A stretch of 64,000 bases of DNA from Pseudarthrobacter defluvii (GCF_030323865.1 NZ_CP066362.1:4092001-4156000), one strand, 5' to 3'. Shown: positions 55,592 through 64,000, counted from the stretch's first letter. Notes: a model not told the origin generated them from the sequence alone. A program made the numbers and translations.

Positions 55592-55649
55592 ATGTGAACC
55601 CACCTCCTTTGGGCTAAGCGGTTACGGCATTTCCGTAACAGGAGGTTCA
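55592..55649 (-). promoter_or_regulatory. Probable S6:S18-binding autoregulatory leader
   Basis: On the minus strand TGAACCTCC (55641-55649) can pair with GGAGG-TGGGTTCA (55595-55607), which is the rpsF ribosome-binding site. Between them is a perfect hairpin GTTACGG-N5-CCGTAAC (55621-55639). This layout, with RBS sequestered and a CCG-bearing inner stem, is that of the known S6:S18 leader in which the heterodimer shuts off its own operon. Confidence 0.6.
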
Positions 55650-55943
55650 TTTGCGATTCCGTGCAATGCCTTGCCGCCCGAACGGAGGCAGGCGCAGCAC
55701 AGACTTCACTATCTTAGTGCATTTGGACCCGATAGGCGATTTGCGCCTGACTCGAGGCTAGCCGCGTGACGGTCTGAGCAGGCATCCCCGGTGACGCTAT
55801 GTGGAAAACCGGAAAAAGGGGCCGGATGCCACCAAGTCGGGGCACTTCCCGCAGAACCGCGACGTGAGTCCCGTTACCTAATTGTGATTTTAGGGCCACA
55901 TTCGTGTACGGTCGAGCGGGGGCCGCCCCCAGCCGGCCCCAAT

Positions 55944-56110
55944 CCCGGATGACGCCCAGCTCTGCCGCTTCCGGTGATCCACCAAGTTCCAGGCAGAGGC
56001 GGGGGACCCAAGTCTCACGGGCCTGGCTTGCGCCTGCCCTGGGGTGAAGCCGCACACGCGGCCGGATGCCTCATCCGAACCCGACAGCTAACTCCGCAGG
56101 CGTTGAGAGG
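55944..56110 (+). promoter_or_regulatory. c-di-AMP riboswitch (ydaO/yuaA type)
   Basis: The 5' leader of the GH16 gene carries the conserved landmarks in order: GGATGACGC and GCTCTGCCGC (55947-55967), CAGAGGCGGGGGACCCAAG (55993-56011), CTGGGGTGAAGCCGC (56039-56053), GGCCGGATGCC and TCCGAACCCGACAGCTAAC (to 56092), and CCGCAGGCG. In actinobacteria this riboswitch commonly controls cell-wall hydrolases, with expression falling when c-di-AMP is high. The rest of 55650-55943 has no gene that I can support; it probably holds the promoters of rpsF (-) and this leader (+). Confidence 0.88.
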
Positions 56111-56120
56111 TAACTTCCCC

Positions 56121-57236
56121 ATGCCCGCACACCGCAAAAACAGCGCCCACCCAGCGCCCCGTTATCAAAAAGAGACCGCCGCCGACGCCCCCCTTCATCC
56201 TTCCACCGGGGCCAAACCAGGCCCCGGGCGGCGGCCCTGGCCCCTCGCTGCCGGTCTCGCCGCAGCACTCCTCGGGGCGGCTTCCCTGGGCCTCGGCCTG
56301 GCCCACAGCACCAACCCCACAGATGTGGCGCGGGTGGCGAGCGCCTCCGACACCGGCAGTGGTGTCCCGGTAAGCGATGTCCCCACGAAGGAACCGGCCG
56401 TTGCCCCTGCCCCCGCCACGCCCGCTCCGGCACCTTCCCCGGCTGCCGCTCCTGCTCAGGGCCCGTCCCTCCCCCAGGCTCCTGCCGCGGCAGAGCCGCC
56501 GGCACCGGCCGTCCCGGCCGCCCCCGAGGCCCCTATCGCCCTGGCGCCGGCCGCGGCCCAGCTGGCCAGCAGCGGCGCGCCGATGCCCACCGGGGTGCCC
56601 GGGAACTGGACCCTGGCGTTTGCCGACGACTTCAACGGCGCCGGATTGGACACCGCCAAGTGGTCCGGCTGCTGGTTCTCCCCCGGCTGCGGAACCATGA
56701 ACAAGGTCTCCACCAGTCCCGCCAACGTCTCGGTGGCCAACGGAAACCTTGCCTTGGGCCTGGCATCCTCCACTTCCGGCGCGTTGGTGTCGACCAACCC
56801 GAAGGGCGGCGCAGGCACGGGCTTCCAGTTCACCACCGGCTACGTGGAGGCGCGCATCAAGTTCCCCGGAAACGCCAATGGCCTCTTCAACTGGCCCGCA
56901 TTCTGGACCACGGGGCAGTCCTGGCCGGCCACCGGCGAGAACGACATCGCCGAGGTGCTCCAGGCGAAGATGACCGTTAATTACCATTCCACTTCCGGCT
57001 CGCAGAACCAGGGCGGCGTCGGCGGGAACTGGGCCAATGAATACCACACCTTTGGCCTGCACCGGATGGCCAACTCGTCGGATGTCTACTTCGACGGCGT
57101 CAAGGTCAAGTCTTACCCCACGAATGACGGAAACGCCCCGCAGTACATCGTGCTGAACGTGGGCGCCTCGTCAACGAACCCGGCCTACGGCCCCCAGTCC
57201 CAGATGCTGGTGGACTACGTGCGGGCCTGGCAGTAG
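56121..57236 (+). CDS. GH16-family glycoside hydrolase, membrane-anchored
   Basis: 371 residues from ATG 56121 after GAGAGG; earlier starts lie inside the riboswitch. A membrane helix (WPLAAGLAAALLGAASLGLGLA, about 44-65) is followed by a Pro/Ala-rich linker to about 150 and a GH16 jelly-roll domain. The catalytic ExDxxE motif reads ENDIAEV. Such enzymes cut beta-1,3/1,4-glucans or similar exopolysaccharides. It lies at the edge of the polysaccharide genes and is controlled by the riboswitch, so trimming of the cell's own exopolymer is likely. Confidence 0.85.
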   Translation: MPAHRKNSAHPAPRYQKETAADAPLHPSTGAKPGPGRRPWPLAAGLAAALLGAASLGLGLAHSTNPTDVARVASASDTGSGVPVSDVPTKEPAVAPAPATPAPAPSPAAAPAQGPSLPQAPAAAEPPAPAVPAAPEAPIALAPAAAQLASSGAPMPTGVPGNWTLAFADDFNGAGLDTAKWSGCWFSPGCGTMNKVSTSPANVSVANGNLALGLASSTSGALVSTNPKGGAGTGFQFTTGYVEARIKFPGNANGLFNWPAFWTTGQSWPATGENDIAEVLQAKMTVNYHSTSGSQNQGGVGGNWANEYHTFGLHRMANSSDVYFDGVKVKSYPTNDGNAPQYIVLNVGASSTNPAYGPQSQMLVDYVRAWQ

Positions 57237-57258
57237 CCAGCCACGCACCCATGTGATG

Positions 57259-57300
57259 AAGGACGACGGCGGGACCTCCCGCCGTCGTCCTTTCGCTTTT
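57259..57300 (+). terminator. Rho-independent terminator after the GH16 gene
   Basis: 15-bp perfect stem AAGGACGACGGCGGG (57259-57273 with 57278-57292), ACCT loop, followed by TCGCTTTT. It lies 22 bp after the stop. Confidence 0.88.
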
Positions 57301-57369
57301 CCTGTGGTTTCCCTCAAGGTTGCCTAAAGCAACCCTTCCACCCTTGATGTGATCCATTACACTCTTGCA

Positions 57370-58581
57370 ATGAAGCTCCTGTACGTGACGGAAAGCGTGC
57401 CCAACCGGGATCCAGAACTGGGGGATGGCAGCTCCATGATTCCGTACGAGGTGATCCTGCACCTTCCTGCCGATGTTGCCGTCACGCTGCTGACTTTCTC
57501 CGGTCCCGTTCCGGTCCCGGCAGCCATCAGGAACCGGTGTGAGACGGTGTACGAACTGGCCCCGCGGGAAGAACTTTCGGCCTTCGTGCGGTCCCTGGGC
57601 GGCCTCACCGGCCTGGGAAAACAGCGGCGCGCCACACCCTCCGCCCGCGCTGCCGCCGCCCGCCTGTCCGCCGGCCAGGACGCCACGCTGATCCACGGAC
57701 CGCACGCCCTCTTCCTGTCCCACCACATCACCGGGCCGCTAGTGCTGCAGACGGTGGACCCCTGGTCCATCCGGGCCGGCATGGACACCGCCATCGCGCG
57801 GACGTTCCGGCCCGCCTACCGGCTGCGTGAAGAGTTGGCGGCACGCGCTGAACGGCAGTTGCCGGCAAGAGCCCGGCTGCTGACCGTCGGGGCGCAGGAC
57901 GCTGCCGCGTGGGCCGCCAAGCTGGGCAGGCCGGTCAGGAGCATCCCCAACGGAACGGAAGTGGCAACAGGACCCCGCAGGAGGCGGGATGTACCCGTGG
58001 TGTGTTTCGCGGGCAGCCTCAACTACGCCCCCAATGTGGACAGCGCCGCTGTATTGGTTGAAAGAATCGCGCCCCAGGTGTGGCGGGAGGTGCCGGACGC
58101 CCGCTTCGTCATCGCGGGGCGCCGGCCCACACCGGCCGTGCAGGCACTGGCCGGCCCACAGGTGGAAGTCCTGGCCAACGTGCCCTCCATCCTGGACGTA
58201 TTCCACGGGGCCGATGTGGCGGTCTTCCCGGACGAACACGGCGTGGGTATCCGGAACTCCGTGCTGGAAGCCCTGGCAGCCGGGCTGCCCGTGGTGGCAA
58301 CGCCGGTGGCCGCCAGGGAACTGCCTGCGCATCCGCTGCTGGCCGTTGAGGGCAGCATGGACGCCCTTGTCCGCAGGGTGGTGGAGCAGCTCAGACTCCC
58401 CCGGGCTGCCCAGGAACCACCGCAAGGACCAGGGCAAGGGGCGCCGCAGGACGGATCCACCGGAGGAACCGCAGTCCGGACCTGGGAAACCGTCGCCGGC
58501 GAATACCTGGCGGAGGTCCGTGCGGCTGTTGCTGCGTCTTCCCCGGCCGGGGCACTTTCCCTACCGAACAGGCAACCGTGA
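57370..58581 (+). CDS. GT4-family glycosyltransferase
   Basis: 403 residues from ATG 57370 (MKLLYVTESVPNRDPELGDG). A GT-B fold: the donor-binding C-terminal half shows CFAGSLNYAPNVDSAAVLV, RFVIAGRRPT and the EX7E-like region AVFPDEHGVGIRNSVLEALAAGLPVVATPVA. It should add a sugar to a growing exopolysaccharide unit. The TGA overlaps the GTG of the flippase gene (GTGA), so the two are translated together. Confidence 0.88.
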   Translation: MKLLYVTESVPNRDPELGDGSSMIPYEVILHLPADVAVTLLTFSGPVPVPAAIRNRCETVYELAPREELSAFVRSLGGLTGLGKQRRATPSARAAAARLSAGQDATLIHGPHALFLSHHITGPLVLQTVDPWSIRAGMDTAIARTFRPAYRLREELAARAERQLPARARLLTVGAQDAAAWAAKLGRPVRSIPNGTEVATGPRRRRDVPVVCFAGSLNYAPNVDSAAVLVERIAPQVWREVPDARFVIAGRRPTPAVQALAGPQVEVLANVPSILDVFHGADVAVFPDEHGVGIRNSVLEALAAGLPVVATPVAARELPAHPLLAVEGSMDALVRRVVEQLRLPRAAQEPPQGPGQGAPQDGSTGGTAVRTWETVAGEYLAEVRAAVAASSPAGALSLPNRQP

Positions 58582-60065
58582 CGTACGCTCCGGGGGAATT
58601 GGAACGCAAGGGCGTCCGGGGCGCCCTGTGGCAAGGCATGGCCTTTGCCTCCGGCAGGGTGATCGTGCTGGTCACCACGGTGGTGCTGGCGCGGCTCCTG
58701 TCGCCTGCGGAATATGGCCTCGTTGCCCTGGCACTGGTGCTCATGGCATATGCGGAAACCATAGCTGACGCCGGCGTGGGGCAGGCGCTGGTCTATCTTC
58801 CCAGGACGCCCGTCATAGCGCGCTCCGCACTGCTGCTTTCCGTTGCCCTGGGTGTGGGCCTGGCCTTGGCGGCGGTGCTCGCCGCCGACACCGTGGAGGA
58901 CGTGGTTGGGCTCGAGGGCGTGGCCCCGCTGGTCCAGGTCCTGGGCGTTTCAGTGCTGGCCACCGCGTGCGGCGCCGTCCCGGAGGCCATCATGCGCCGG
59001 GACCTGAAGTTCAGGCAGCTGACGGCGGCTCCGGTGCTCCGCGCCGCAACCATGGGAACGGTGACCCTCTACCTGGCCTTCACCGGCCACGGCGCCTGGT
59101 CGCTCGCCGTCGGAACAGCTGCCGGGTCCGTGGCCTACGCCGCCACCTGCTGGTTCCTGATCCGCCACGAGGCGCCCTGGCAGCTTTGGCGGGTGAGCCG
59201 CAGCGCAATCGGCGAGAACGTCCGCTTCGGCGCCCCCGTCGCCGGCAGCACCTTGCTGGCCAGGGCGATTTTCGACGTCGACTACCTGGTTATCGGCGTC
59301 ATCCTGGGCGCCCAGGCCTTAGGCCTCTATACCCTCGCCTTCCGGCTGCCCGAAGCCTTGATCCTGAACGTCTTTTTCGTGCTCTCCACCGTCCTGTTCC
59401 CCCTGTACACCCAGGTCCGCGGGGACCGGCAGCGGCTGCGGGACGGGTACCTGAAAAGTGTCACGGTGCAGGCGCTGTACGGCATTACGGCGGGCGTAGG
59501 ACTGGCCGTGGTGGCCCCCGTCCTGGTACCGGTCCTGTTCGGCCGGCAGTGGGAGCAATCAGTCACGCCGCTGGTATTCCTTGCCCTGTACGCGGCGGCC
59601 CGGTCCCTTGGCGCCGGGGCCAATGACGTCTACAAGGCCATGGGCAGGCCAGGGCTCTCCATTTGGATCTCCGTGGTCCGCCTGGTGGTCCTCCTCCCCG
59701 CGCTGATCTTTGCCAGCCGCTGGGGCATTGTGGGTGTTGCCTGCGCCCAGATGGTGGTGGCCGTGGTCTTCGCGTTCGGCATGCAGGCTGTGGCCGCCAA
59801 AGTAATGGGAACCAGGATGCGCCGCATGCTGCGCGCCGCGGCACCCGGCCTGGTGTGCGGCGCCGCGGTGGGGCTGGTGGGCCTCCTGAACCTCGCGCGG
59901 CATGCGCTAGGACCCGTCCCCACGCTGGCGGTCATGGTGGTTGCCGGCGTAACGCTGGTGTACGCGGTGCTGCGGTTCGGCTACCGGGAGCTGCACGACG
60001 AGATACTCGGTCTGTTCAGGCGCAACCACGAAAGTCCAGGAGCGGCGGAAAGCCGGACCTCCTAG
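58578..60065 (+). CDS. Polysaccharide flippase (Wzx/MOP superfamily)
   Basis: 495 residues from GTG 58578, twelve to fourteen membrane helices. The start LERKGVRGALWQGMAFASGRVIVL and VVLARLLSPAEYGLVALALVL, then DYLVIGVILGAQALGLYTLAFRLPE, are typical of the WzxC/PST branch. It moves lipid-linked repeat units across the membrane. Its partner is the GT4 gene upstream; the convergent minus-strand genes begin 48 bp after its stop. Confidence 0.9.
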   Translation: MTYAPGELERKGVRGALWQGMAFASGRVIVLVTTVVLARLLSPAEYGLVALALVLMAYAETIADAGVGQALVYLPRTPVIARSALLLSVALGVGLALAAVLAADTVEDVVGLEGVAPLVQVLGVSVLATACGAVPEAIMRRDLKFRQLTAAPVLRAATMGTVTLYLAFTGHGAWSLAVGTAAGSVAYAATCWFLIRHEAPWQLWRVSRSAIGENVRFGAPVAGSTLLARAIFDVDYLVIGVILGAQALGLYTLAFRLPEALILNVFFVLSTVLFPLYTQVRGDRQRLRDGYLKSVTVQALYGITAGVGLAVVAPVLVPVLFGRQWEQSVTPLVFLALYAAARSLGAGANDVYKAMGRPGLSIWISVVRLVVLLPALIFASRWGIVGVACAQMVVAVVFAFGMQAVAAKVMGTRMRRMLRAAAPGLVCGAAVGLVGLLNLARHALGPVPTLAVMVVAGVTLVYAVLRFGYRELHDEILGLFRRNHESPGAAESRTS

Positions 60066-60113
60066 GGTTTCTTGCCTGAATTCGTGCCCCCTGGGCCGGG
60101 GAAGTTGTTGCCC

Positions 60114-61124
60114 TTAAACCGCTTCCACCACGTGGCGCCACAACCAGAAGTCCCTATCGGCCTGGAGGGTGGCCCGGACTTTCCCGTTCCCCTGTAAGGG
60201 ATCCGCCTCCGCTTCCTGGGCCAGGCGGTCGGCGAGCGTAGCGGTGGACCGGGCCCAGGTGGCGATGACCAGCTGGGGAAGGAGCGACTGGTCCACTCCC
60301 CTCATGCTTAGGTGGCGGGACAGCGGGTCAAGCGCCCAGCCGCCCTGGCCGAACGCCTTGTCGAAGGCCGCCAGCTGGGCCTCCCTGGCGAACGCCTGTT
60401 CGCTGGACTCGCTCAGGTACTGGAGGTAGAACACCAGGTCATGCCCGGGCACGCCGTCGGTGAGGGACCGTTCCCAGTCCATCACCTGCAGGGCGCCGCC
60501 GGGCTTGATGAGCAGGTTGGGGTGGCTCAGGTCGCCGTGTTCGATGACGGCGGGCAGCTGAGCGTGGCGCAGGGGCGCCAGGAGTTGGTGTGTATGTTCA
60601 ACCAGTTCACGTGTTGGGGCATCCCCTGCAAGGTCCTCAAGCGCCGCCAGGGGCGCGGCTACGGCGCGCTGGTACCAGTCCGCGTTGTCCGTGGCAGCGT
60701 GGGTGCACGGAAGTGAAGCGACAAATTCAGTCCCGGTGGCGACGGCGGACGGCAAGTCCGCGGCCACCGTCCGGGGATCGAGGGGCATGCCGGTCAACGC
60801 CGTTTCGACGAGGACCGTAAAGGGTCCCGCGTCCCTGATCCCCACGAGGCGCGGAACTCCGCCACCCGAGCTGTCGACGGCGGCCGAGAGTTGATCAAGC
60901 ATGGCGGCCTCACGCCGCACTCCGCTGTTGTCGCCGGGCTGGCGGGGGACTTTCACTACCAGGGCGGGTTCCCTTTCCCGGGAGGGAAACACCAGGGCCA
61001 CCACGTGCCGGGAGGTGGCGAAGCGCGGGGTCAGCAGCAGCGTCTCCCAGCGCTTCCCCAGGCCGTACCGGTCAAGGGCGAACTCGTCGTAGTGGTCCCG
61101 CAGGAACTGCTCCACGAAGCTCAT
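60114..61124 (-). CDS. Aminoglycoside-phosphotransferase-fold kinase
   Basis: 336 residues with the APH/choline-kinase fold: catalytic loop VIEHGDLSHPNLLI and metal-binding MDWERS. A polysaccharide or nucleotide-sugar role is more likely than drug resistance, given the neighbours. Its ATG overlaps the stop of the fusion gene by 4 bp (61121-61124). Confidence 0.85.
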   Translation of the reverse strand: MSFVEQFLRDHYDEFALDRYGLGKRWETLLLTPRFATSRHVVALVFPSREREPALVVKVPRQPGDNSGVRREAAMLDQLSAAVDSSGGGVPRLVGIRDAGPFTVLVETALTGMPLDPRTVAADLPSAVATGTEFVASLPCTHAATDNADWYQRAVAAPLAALEDLAGDAPTRELVEHTHQLLAPLRHAQLPAVIEHGDLSHPNLLIKPGGALQVMDWERSLTDGVPGHDLVFYLQYLSESSEQAFAREAQLAAFDKAFGQGGWALDPLSRHLSMRGVDQSLLPQLVIATWARSTATLADRLAQEAEADPLQGNGKVRATLQADRDFWLWRHVVEAV

Positions 61125-63094
61125 GGCTGCTCATTCCTTTCCGGCCGCCTCCCGGTGACGGTGCCCTCGGGGACCAGGAGGTCGAAGACGCGCAGCGCAA
61201 GGGCCATGCGCACCGCAGCCGCTTTCAGTGCCCCAAAGCGCACGTCCTTCCGCAGGGCCAGGGTGTCCCTGATGGACACGCCGGACTCCAGCGGAACCAG
61301 CCTTGCGGTGCGCTCACGGTTGGGGGCGTTCCAGTACAGGGCAACATCCTGGTAGCCGTGGCGCTCCAGGGTCCGTTTCCAGCCCCTCAAGGTGCGGGGA
61401 CCGGGGCGCTGCAGCAGGGACCGGCCGGCCTCCACACAGATCCAGCCACCCGGCTCCAGCGCCAATCCTGCGCTTTCCATATCGCCGGCGTCGGGCGAGG
61501 CCAGCAACACCACGTCACAGGTCCTGCCGCCGGGCCGGGTTCCCGGCGTGGGCAGCCGGACCGCGTCCGGGTCCAGCAACCGCAGCGCGGACTCTGTCTC
61601 AGGAGTCACCTTCCCGGCGAAGCCGAGGGTGCGGGGCTGCAGTACGGGAAGCAGGAACCGCCAGTCCAGGAGCCGCCAGAGATGCAGGGACAGAGCCTCA
61701 GCGGCGCCGGGTTCCGGGGCGGGACCGGCCTGGAAAGGAGGCCCGACGGCGGGAGCCGGCTGGGGAGGGCGATGCCGGGATCCCTTGCCGGCGGCAGGAG
61801 AGAACGAGTCCCAGATGATGCCGGTGGCCAGGCGCTGCACAGCCTCTGCCGGCTGCGCCGCATCCACCACCCTGCTGCCGCGGAGCCGCCCGGCCAGCAT
61901 GAGGTAGTCGTTCCGCCACGATTCCAGGAGTTCGGGGCTGTGTTCACCCTTCCGCGCAAACATGACTGCGCCGGGCACATCCAGCACCAGGAGTACATCG
62001 GGGGCAGGGATCACGGCCATTGCCAGTGCATTGCTCAGGCTTGCCAGCGGTCCGCCCCCCGGTCCGGCGAGCAGGGCGTCATACGCCACCCTGTCCATCA
62101 GCACCACCTTGCCCATCCGGCGGTAAAACCTCGCCAGGACGCCGCCGCGCACAAGGCGGTAGACCTTCTTGGCCGTACGCCCTCCCGGAACCCGGTTGAG
62201 GACCTTATCCCAGGGGCCGGCCCCCCACAGGCCCATGTAGACGTATTTGGTAGGCAACGGCACATCCGCGTGCAGGCCGTTGAGAAGGGTTGTCTTGCCG
62301 GCCCCGTCCGGGGCCATGACGCCCAGCAAGGGGGTATGGCCCTGGATCCGGGCGCCGGACCGCCGCAGCGTCCGGTTGGCTGTGGCGATGAGCCTGGCGT
62401 AAGCGCCGCCGCTCCACGAAGCCCTCATCCGGGCAGCGATGGCGGGCGCATCGGCGAACCGTTCGGCCAGGACCAGGTTCAGCATGTCCGTTGCCAGCCC
62501 GGCACCCACCCGCCGCCGGACCGACTCCGCGATCCTGCCGCCGTCGGCCGCCACCCTGGCAGCCGAGCGGGCCAGCTCCTGCCGCTCCTGCGCCACGTCG
62601 CCCTTGTCCATGAACAGGTGCAGCAGCAGGAGCCAGGCCTGGTCCGCCGCATCCGGCAACCAGTAGGAGCCGTGGCGGATCCGGCGGCGCAGGCACCGCG
62701 CCGCCCACGGCGTGTGCCACTGCTGGTAGGGGCCGAAGGCCAGCTCCGACACCACGTCCAGCTTGATCCAGGCATCTTCCTCCGGGGAGTAGCAGAAGTA
62801 GAACCTGTGGCTGCCATGGCCCCATGCCAGGACGCGGCAGAAGCCGGCGTCCGCCAGCAAGCCGTCCAGGCGGGGCAGGAACTGCCGGTCCACCAGGATG
62901 TCCACATCCCCTTGCGGCTGGGCCAGGTCGTCCTCGCCCCGGAGCAGGAGCCAGGGCAGCCTGGCGTCCTCAAAGACGCGGAATACGGCCGCCACCCGGG
63001 GGTGGATTTGCCGGTTTCCGGCTACCGGCTGCCCTGCCGGGCGGCCGATGTCCCCCAGCTCTTCGGGAACAGGAAGGTCACTGGTGATATCCAT
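61121..63094 (-). CDS. Three-part protein: nucleotidyltransferase-like, thymidylate-kinase-like NTPase and methyltransferase-like region
   Basis: 657 residues from ATG 63094 behind GGGGGA. (1) Residues about 35-245 resemble a nucleotidyltransferase-fold domain with GDVDILVD at 62-69. (2) About 255-460 is a P-loop NTPase like thymidylate kinase: Walker A GVMAPDGAGKTT at 258-269, VLMDRVAYDALL and VLLVLDVPG. (3) After a Pro-rich linker, about 495-657 carries a Rossmann-like segment (CDVVLLASPDAGDMESAGLALEPGG) suggesting a degenerate SAM methyltransferase. The assembly is rarely described; it is coupled to the APH-like kinase and flanked by GH16 genes. The role in the exopolysaccharide locus is unknown. 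Confidence 0.7.
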   Translation of the reverse strand: MDITSDLPVPEELGDIGRPAGQPVAGNRQIHPRVAAVFRVFEDARLPWLLLRGEDDLAQPQGDVDILVDRQFLPRLDGLLADAGFCRVLAWGHGSHRFYFCYSPEEDAWIKLDVVSELAFGPYQQWHTPWAARCLRRRIRHGSYWLPDAADQAWLLLLHLFMDKGDVAQERQELARSAARVAADGGRIAESVRRRVGAGLATDMLNLVLAERFADAPAIAARMRASWSGGAYARLIATANRTLRRSGARIQGHTPLLGVMAPDGAGKTTLLNGLHADVPLPTKYVYMGLWGAGPWDKVLNRVPGGRTAKKVYRLVRGGVLARFYRRMGKVVLMDRVAYDALLAGPGGGPLASLSNALAMAVIPAPDVLLVLDVPGAVMFARKGEHSPELLESWRNDYLMLAGRLRGSRVVDAAQPAEAVQRLATGIIWDSFSPAAGKGSRHRPPQPAPAVGPPFQAGPAPEPGAAEALSLHLWRLLDWRFLLPVLQPRTLGFAGKVTPETESALRLLDPDAVRLPTPGTRPGGRTCDVVLLASPDAGDMESAGLALEPGGWICVEAGRSLLQRPGPRTLRGWKRTLERHGYQDVALYWNAPNRERTARLVPLESGVSIRDTLALRKDVRFGALKAAAVRMALALRVFDLLVPEGTVTGRRPERNEQP

Positions 63095-63144
63095 GGTGAA
63101 ATCCCCCAAGGTGTTCTGGGCCGCGGTCACGGCAATTGCTTCGA

Positions 63145-63975
63145 TTACGGCGTGTAGGCATACTGCACCACCCAATCCACCTGCACGTGCCCGGCCACCT
63201 CGGTGGCCGGAAAGGTGCTTGTGGCGTCATCGGCGGTCTCCGCCTGGAGTGTCCAGCGCATCGGGGTGTGCGGCACGCCCTTCGGTTTGGTTGTCTGGTC
63301 CACCAGCTCGTCGTCCAGGAACCACTGGACCAGTCCCGGGCTCCATTCGATCGTGGCAACGTGCCATTGGCCGGGCTGGGACGATGAATACTTCTTATCT
63401 CCGGGATCAAACTGCATTCCCGTGGACGTGCGCGTCCCCTTGATGGCGGAGTTCCCGTAGAGGGATCCGTCGAGGGCTCCTTCTGGCCAGTCGATTTCCC
63501 CCTCATTCCAGTTGTCGCTGGCCGGCCACAGGAGGAAGGCGATCTTGTAGCCGGGGGTGGAGTCATAGCGGAACCTCACCGAATACCGCCCATACGTCTG
63601 GCCCGTGTACCCGAACGGAATCACACTGGCCACGCGGGGCCTGCTGTTCGAGTAGTGAAGGTAGAAATCGAGGTAGCCATCGTGGACCGAAAGGACATCG
63701 TCCGGGGTGTACGTGCCGTAGCCCGAGGAATCGGAGAATCCCGAATACCCGCGCATGTCCGGCCCGTACACCTGCCCCACGGCGCCCAGCGGGGCCGGGA
63801 CGTCAAAATCCTGGACCATGGTCTGCCGCCAGGAAGGAAGATCCCCCCTGGGCGCATTGGTGATCCGCGAGGAGTCGCCATGGAGGGCCAGCAAGGCGGC
63901 CCCGACGATGGACAACGACGTTACCGTGACGAGCGACACCTGGTACACCCGCCCGCTATTTTCCCCAGTCAGCAC
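63145..63975 (-). CDS. GH16-family glycoside hydrolase, secreted or anchored
   Basis: 276 residues. A hydrophobic segment near the N-terminus (VSLVTVTSLSIVGAALLALHG) serves as signal or anchor. The jelly-roll carries the catalytic ExDxxE as EGEIDWPEG, with WPASDNWNEG before it and VQWFLDDELV after it. I take GTG 63975, which has GAGG seven bases before it; the frame is open to the window edge, so a longer N-terminus cannot be excluded. It lies 50 bp upstream of the fusion gene, probably in one transcript with it and the APH-like gene. Confidence 0.82.
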   Translation of the reverse strand: MLTGENSGRVYQVSLVTVTSLSIVGAALLALHGDSSRITNAPRGDLPSWRQTMVQDFDVPAPLGAVGQVYGPDMRGYSGFSDSSGYGTYTPDDVLSVHDGYLDFYLHYSNSRPRVASVIPFGYTGQTYGRYSVRFRYDSTPGYKIAFLLWPASDNWNEGEIDWPEGALDGSLYGNSAIKGTRTSTGMQFDPGDKKYSSSQPGQWHVATIEWSPGLVQWFLDDELVDQTTKPKGVPHTPMRWTLQAETADDATSTFPATEVAGHVQVDWVVQYAYTP

Positions 63976-64000
63976 GGGTAACCTCGTAGATCCGCACAGA

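Noticed and set aside
60114..61124. Aminoglycoside-resistance kinase
   Set aside because: Only the general APH fold motifs are present and the gene is coupled to polysaccharide genes.
61358..63157. Open frame of about 600 codons on the plus strand opposite the fusion gene
   Set aside because: Pro/Gly/Gln-rich shadow frame; the minus-strand frame has a Walker A motif and a good start.

Overview
The window looks like chromosome of a high-GC Gram-positive actinobacterium, most probably Arthrobacter or Pseudarthrobacter (Micrococcaceae). The evidence is the high GC content, frequent GTG starts, IclR-controlled beta-ketoadipate genes, a class F sortase, a CsoR/CopZ/CopA set, an ATP-dependent LigC-like ligase and a c-di-AMP riboswitch in front of a cell-envelope glycosidase. 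I see no insertion sequence, prophage, CRISPR array, tRNA or rRNA.

Layout. 1-924: end of an MFS transporter and a small membrane protein. 1161-11531 (minus): an eleven-gene operon that turns quinate/shikimate into protocatechuate and then through the beta-ketoadipate pathway to succinyl-CoA and acetyl-CoA (shikimate dehydrogenase, QuiC-like dehydratase, pcaHGBDCFIJ, IclR regulator). A second IclR regulator and an MHS-type transporter (11686-14103) lie beside its promoter, and the two intergenic regions share a candidate IclR box. 14212-20154: DNA ligase, AEC permease, a decayed flavin oxidoreductase, a GH13 enzyme and an aminotransferase. 20184-30262: a methoxy-aromatic catabolic cluster with two 470-residue LigM-like tetrahydrofolate-dependent O-demethylases, MetF-like and PurU enzymes that recycle the one-carbon unit, a VOC ring-cleavage dioxygenase, an aldehyde dehydrogenase, a GalD/PrpF-like tautomerase, a DUF1932 dehydrogenase and a PadR regulator. 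30283-34990 (minus): a branched-chain-amino-acid-type ABC transporter whose livG is frameshifted.

35157-49395 is mixed housekeeping and envelope: a MoaD/ThiS-like protein with a BNR propeller, a class F sortase with a probable dedicated substrate, a universal stress protein, the csoR-copZ-copA copper operon with two palindromic operators, an orphan WXG100 protein, DMT and MATE transporters, DoxX and a double-hotdog thioesterase. 49392-55591 holds dnaB, a DnaA-box cluster upstream of it, a membrane protein with an L7/L12-like domain, an FMN reductase, PhzF, and rpsF-ssb-rpsR-rplI with a likely S6:S18 autoregulatory leader. 55592-63975 is part of an exopolysaccharide locus: a c-di-AMP riboswitch with GH16, a GT4 glycosyltransferase, a Wzx-like flippase, an APH-like kinase, a three-part nucleotidyltransferase/NTPase/methyltransferase-like fusion and a second GH16.

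How the genes work together (inference). Vanillate-type methoxylated acids would be taken up, demethylated by the LigM-like enzymes onto tetrahydrofolate, and the product sent either to the pca operon or to a local meta-cleavage branch (dioxygenase, aldehyde dehydrogenase, tautomerase). MetF-like and PurU enzymes would release the methyl group as formate and regenerate tetrahydrofolate.
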